Positions 5,488 through 6,254 of a DNA stretch of 6,254 nucleotides are shown piece by piece. The DNA is taken from positions 1 to 6,254 of the forward strand of contig CAZCPB010000247.1 of assembly GCA_964500365.1 (NCBI GenBank), in the 5' to 3' direction. This DNA is from CAZCPB01 sp964500365 (lineage in GTDB: Bacteria > Planctomycetota > Phycisphaerae > Phycisphaerales > UBA1924). The position numbers and the translations under genes are program-made. The notes beneath the pieces were generated by a model. It was not told the origin of the DNA, searched no databases, and saw only the letters and a list, made by a program, of their open reading frames with translations. Each line of letters opens with the position of its first letter. Position 1 is the stretch's first letter.

Positions 5488-6156
5488 ATGAAGTCCGACT
5501 CAACCCCGGACGCCCCGGGGCCGCCAGCGCAAGCCCGCGGCGTGTCGCGCCGATCCTTCATTCAGACACTCGGCGCCTCCGCGGCGGTCGGCTCGCTCAG
5601 CGCGAAGGCCGAAACGCTCGCCCGCCCCGGCGGCGCACAACCCGGCACGCCGGCCCTGCGCGGCCCCGACCCTTTCGAGATCACGCTGCAGGTCAACGGC
5701 AGGGCGCACAAGGCCACGGTCGACCCCGCGACGACCCTGCTCCAGGCGCTCCGCCACAACCTCGACCTCACCGGCACCAAGGAGATCTGCGACCGCGGCG
5801 CCTGCGGCGGCTGCTCGGTCCTGCTCGACGGCGTCCTCGTGAACTCGTGCATGATGCTCGCGGCCGACGCCGAGGGCGGCGAGATCACCACCGTCGAAGG
5901 CCTCGCCAAAGGCGACTCGCTCGACCCCGTGCAGGAAGCGTTCGTGCGGCACGATGCGCTCCAGTGCGGCTACTGCACGCCCGGCCTGGTCATGGCCACG
6001 CGCTGGATGCTCAACAACACGCCCAGGCCCACAATGGCGCAGATCAAGCATTACCTCTCCGGCAATATCTGCCGCTGCGGCACGTACACCAACGTCTTCA
6101 ACGCCGCGCTCGAGGCCTCGGGCCAGGCCCCGGTCCTCGACGGGAAGGGAGCGTGA
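5488..6156 (+). CDS. Tat-exported [2Fe-2S] subunit of a xanthine dehydrogenase/CO dehydrogenase-type molybdenum hydroxylase
   Basis: The 222-residue product is the small iron-sulfur subunit that relays electrons from the molybdopterin active site. A twin-arginine signal is clear: SRRSFIQ at 20-26, then a weakly hydrophobic stretch to about residue 41 ending in SAKAE, so the folded subunit is probably exported to the periplasm. The plant-type ferredoxin domain (about 63-138) binds the first cluster through Cys101, Cys106, Cys109 and Cys121. The C-terminal helical domain binds the second through Cys160, Cys163, Cys195 and Cys197 (QCGYCTPG and ICRCGTY). All eight ligands are present. Length without the signal is usual for CoxS/IorA/XdhC-like subunits. 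It starts its own transcription unit by promoter and ribosome site, and the next gene begins 3 bases after its stop. The oxidised substrate cannot be read from this subunit; aldehyde, purine, isoquinoline-type and other heterocycle oxidoreductases share it. Confidence 0.93.
   Translation: MKSDSTPDAPGPPAQARGVSRRSFIQTLGASAAVGSLSAKAETLARPGGAQPGTPALRGPDPFEITLQVNGRAHKATVDPATTLLQALRHNLDLTGTKEICDRGACGGCSVLLDGVLVNSCMMLAADAEGGEITTVEGLAKGDSLDPVQEAFVRHDALQCGYCTPGLVMATRWMLNNTPRPTMAQIKHYLSGNICRCGTYTNVFNAALEASGQAPVLDGKGA
6147..6151 (+). promoter_or_regulatory. Shine-Dalgarno site of the last, partial gene
   Basis: GGGAG, preceded by AA, lies 8 bases before the ATG at 6160 and inside the end of the upstream gene. 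It supports that ATG as a real start and the two genes as an operon. Confidence 0.6.
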
Positions 6157-6159
6157 GCG

Positions 6160-6254
6160 ATGTTCGATGACGGGCTCGACCCGACGCGCATGCCCACCTC
6201 CAACCGCCCGCGGAACAAGGGCGCCTCGATCAACGACGACGCGTCGCGCCTCGC
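6160..6254 (+). CDS. Start of the next gene, probably another molybdenum hydroxylase subunit (partial)
   Basis: Only 31 complete codons are visible before the window ends. The peptide begins MFDDGLDPTRMPTSNRPR and is polar, with no signal peptide, membrane span or recognisable domain in view. It starts 3 bases after the [2Fe-2S] subunit stop and has a fair ribosome site, so it is almost surely co-transcribed. By operon convention it should be the molybdopterin-binding or FAD-binding subunit, with export of the complex carried by the small subunit's Tat signal. I cannot tell the two apart from this stretch. A second ATG at 6190 is an alternative start. Confidence 0.6.
   Translation, partial: MFDDGLDPTRMPTSNRPRNKGASINDDASRL

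Overview
This is a very GC-rich, gene-dense bacterial window with strongly GC-biased third codon positions. The gene set suggests a Planctomycetota genome, perhaps a high-GC Phycisphaerae-like lineage. The grounds are the first gene, which I match from memory to a large conserved planctomycete hypothetical family, a motile lifestyle (MotA/MotB), and few Shine-Dalgarno sites. The lineage is an inference, not a proof. I see no tRNA, rRNA, CRISPR array, insertion sequence or phage gene.

Layout. (1) Positions 1-1975, plus strand: the 3' part of a conserved hypothetical gene with a coiled-coil tail. An ATGA stop/start overlap couples it to a class III (BtuF/FepB-like) periplasmic metal-chelate binding protein. 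(2) 1995-2825, plus strand: a PhnP-like metallo-beta-lactamase-fold phosphodiesterase. (3) 2854-4613, minus strand: motA followed by motB, the stator of the flagellar motor. They are separated by an unusually wide 137-base gap, and MotB has a histidine-rich N-terminus. They converge on the hydrolase gene with only 28 bases between the stops. (4) 4614-4864: a divergent intergenic region with two GC-rich hairpins and a 16-base direct repeat. (5) 4865-5395, plus strand: a short, single-domain asparaginase-like protein. (6) 5488 to the right edge, plus strand: a Tat-exported [2Fe-2S] subunit of a xanthine dehydrogenase/CO dehydrogenase-type molybdenum hydroxylase, with a good Shine-Dalgarno site and a plausible -10 box, followed 3 bases later by the start of another gene that leaves the window.

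How the genes work together. The stator pair forms one unit, and the [2Fe-2S] subunit is almost certainly the first gene of a molybdenum hydroxylase operon whose FAD and molybdopterin subunits lie to the right. The binding protein probably serves an ABC importer whose permease and ATPase are not in the window. The remaining genes look like ordinary chromosomal housekeeping or accessory genes. I found no convincing new multi-gene system. The points worth a second look are small: the MotB histidine tail, the split stator operon, the half-length asparaginase, and the leader structures before motA.
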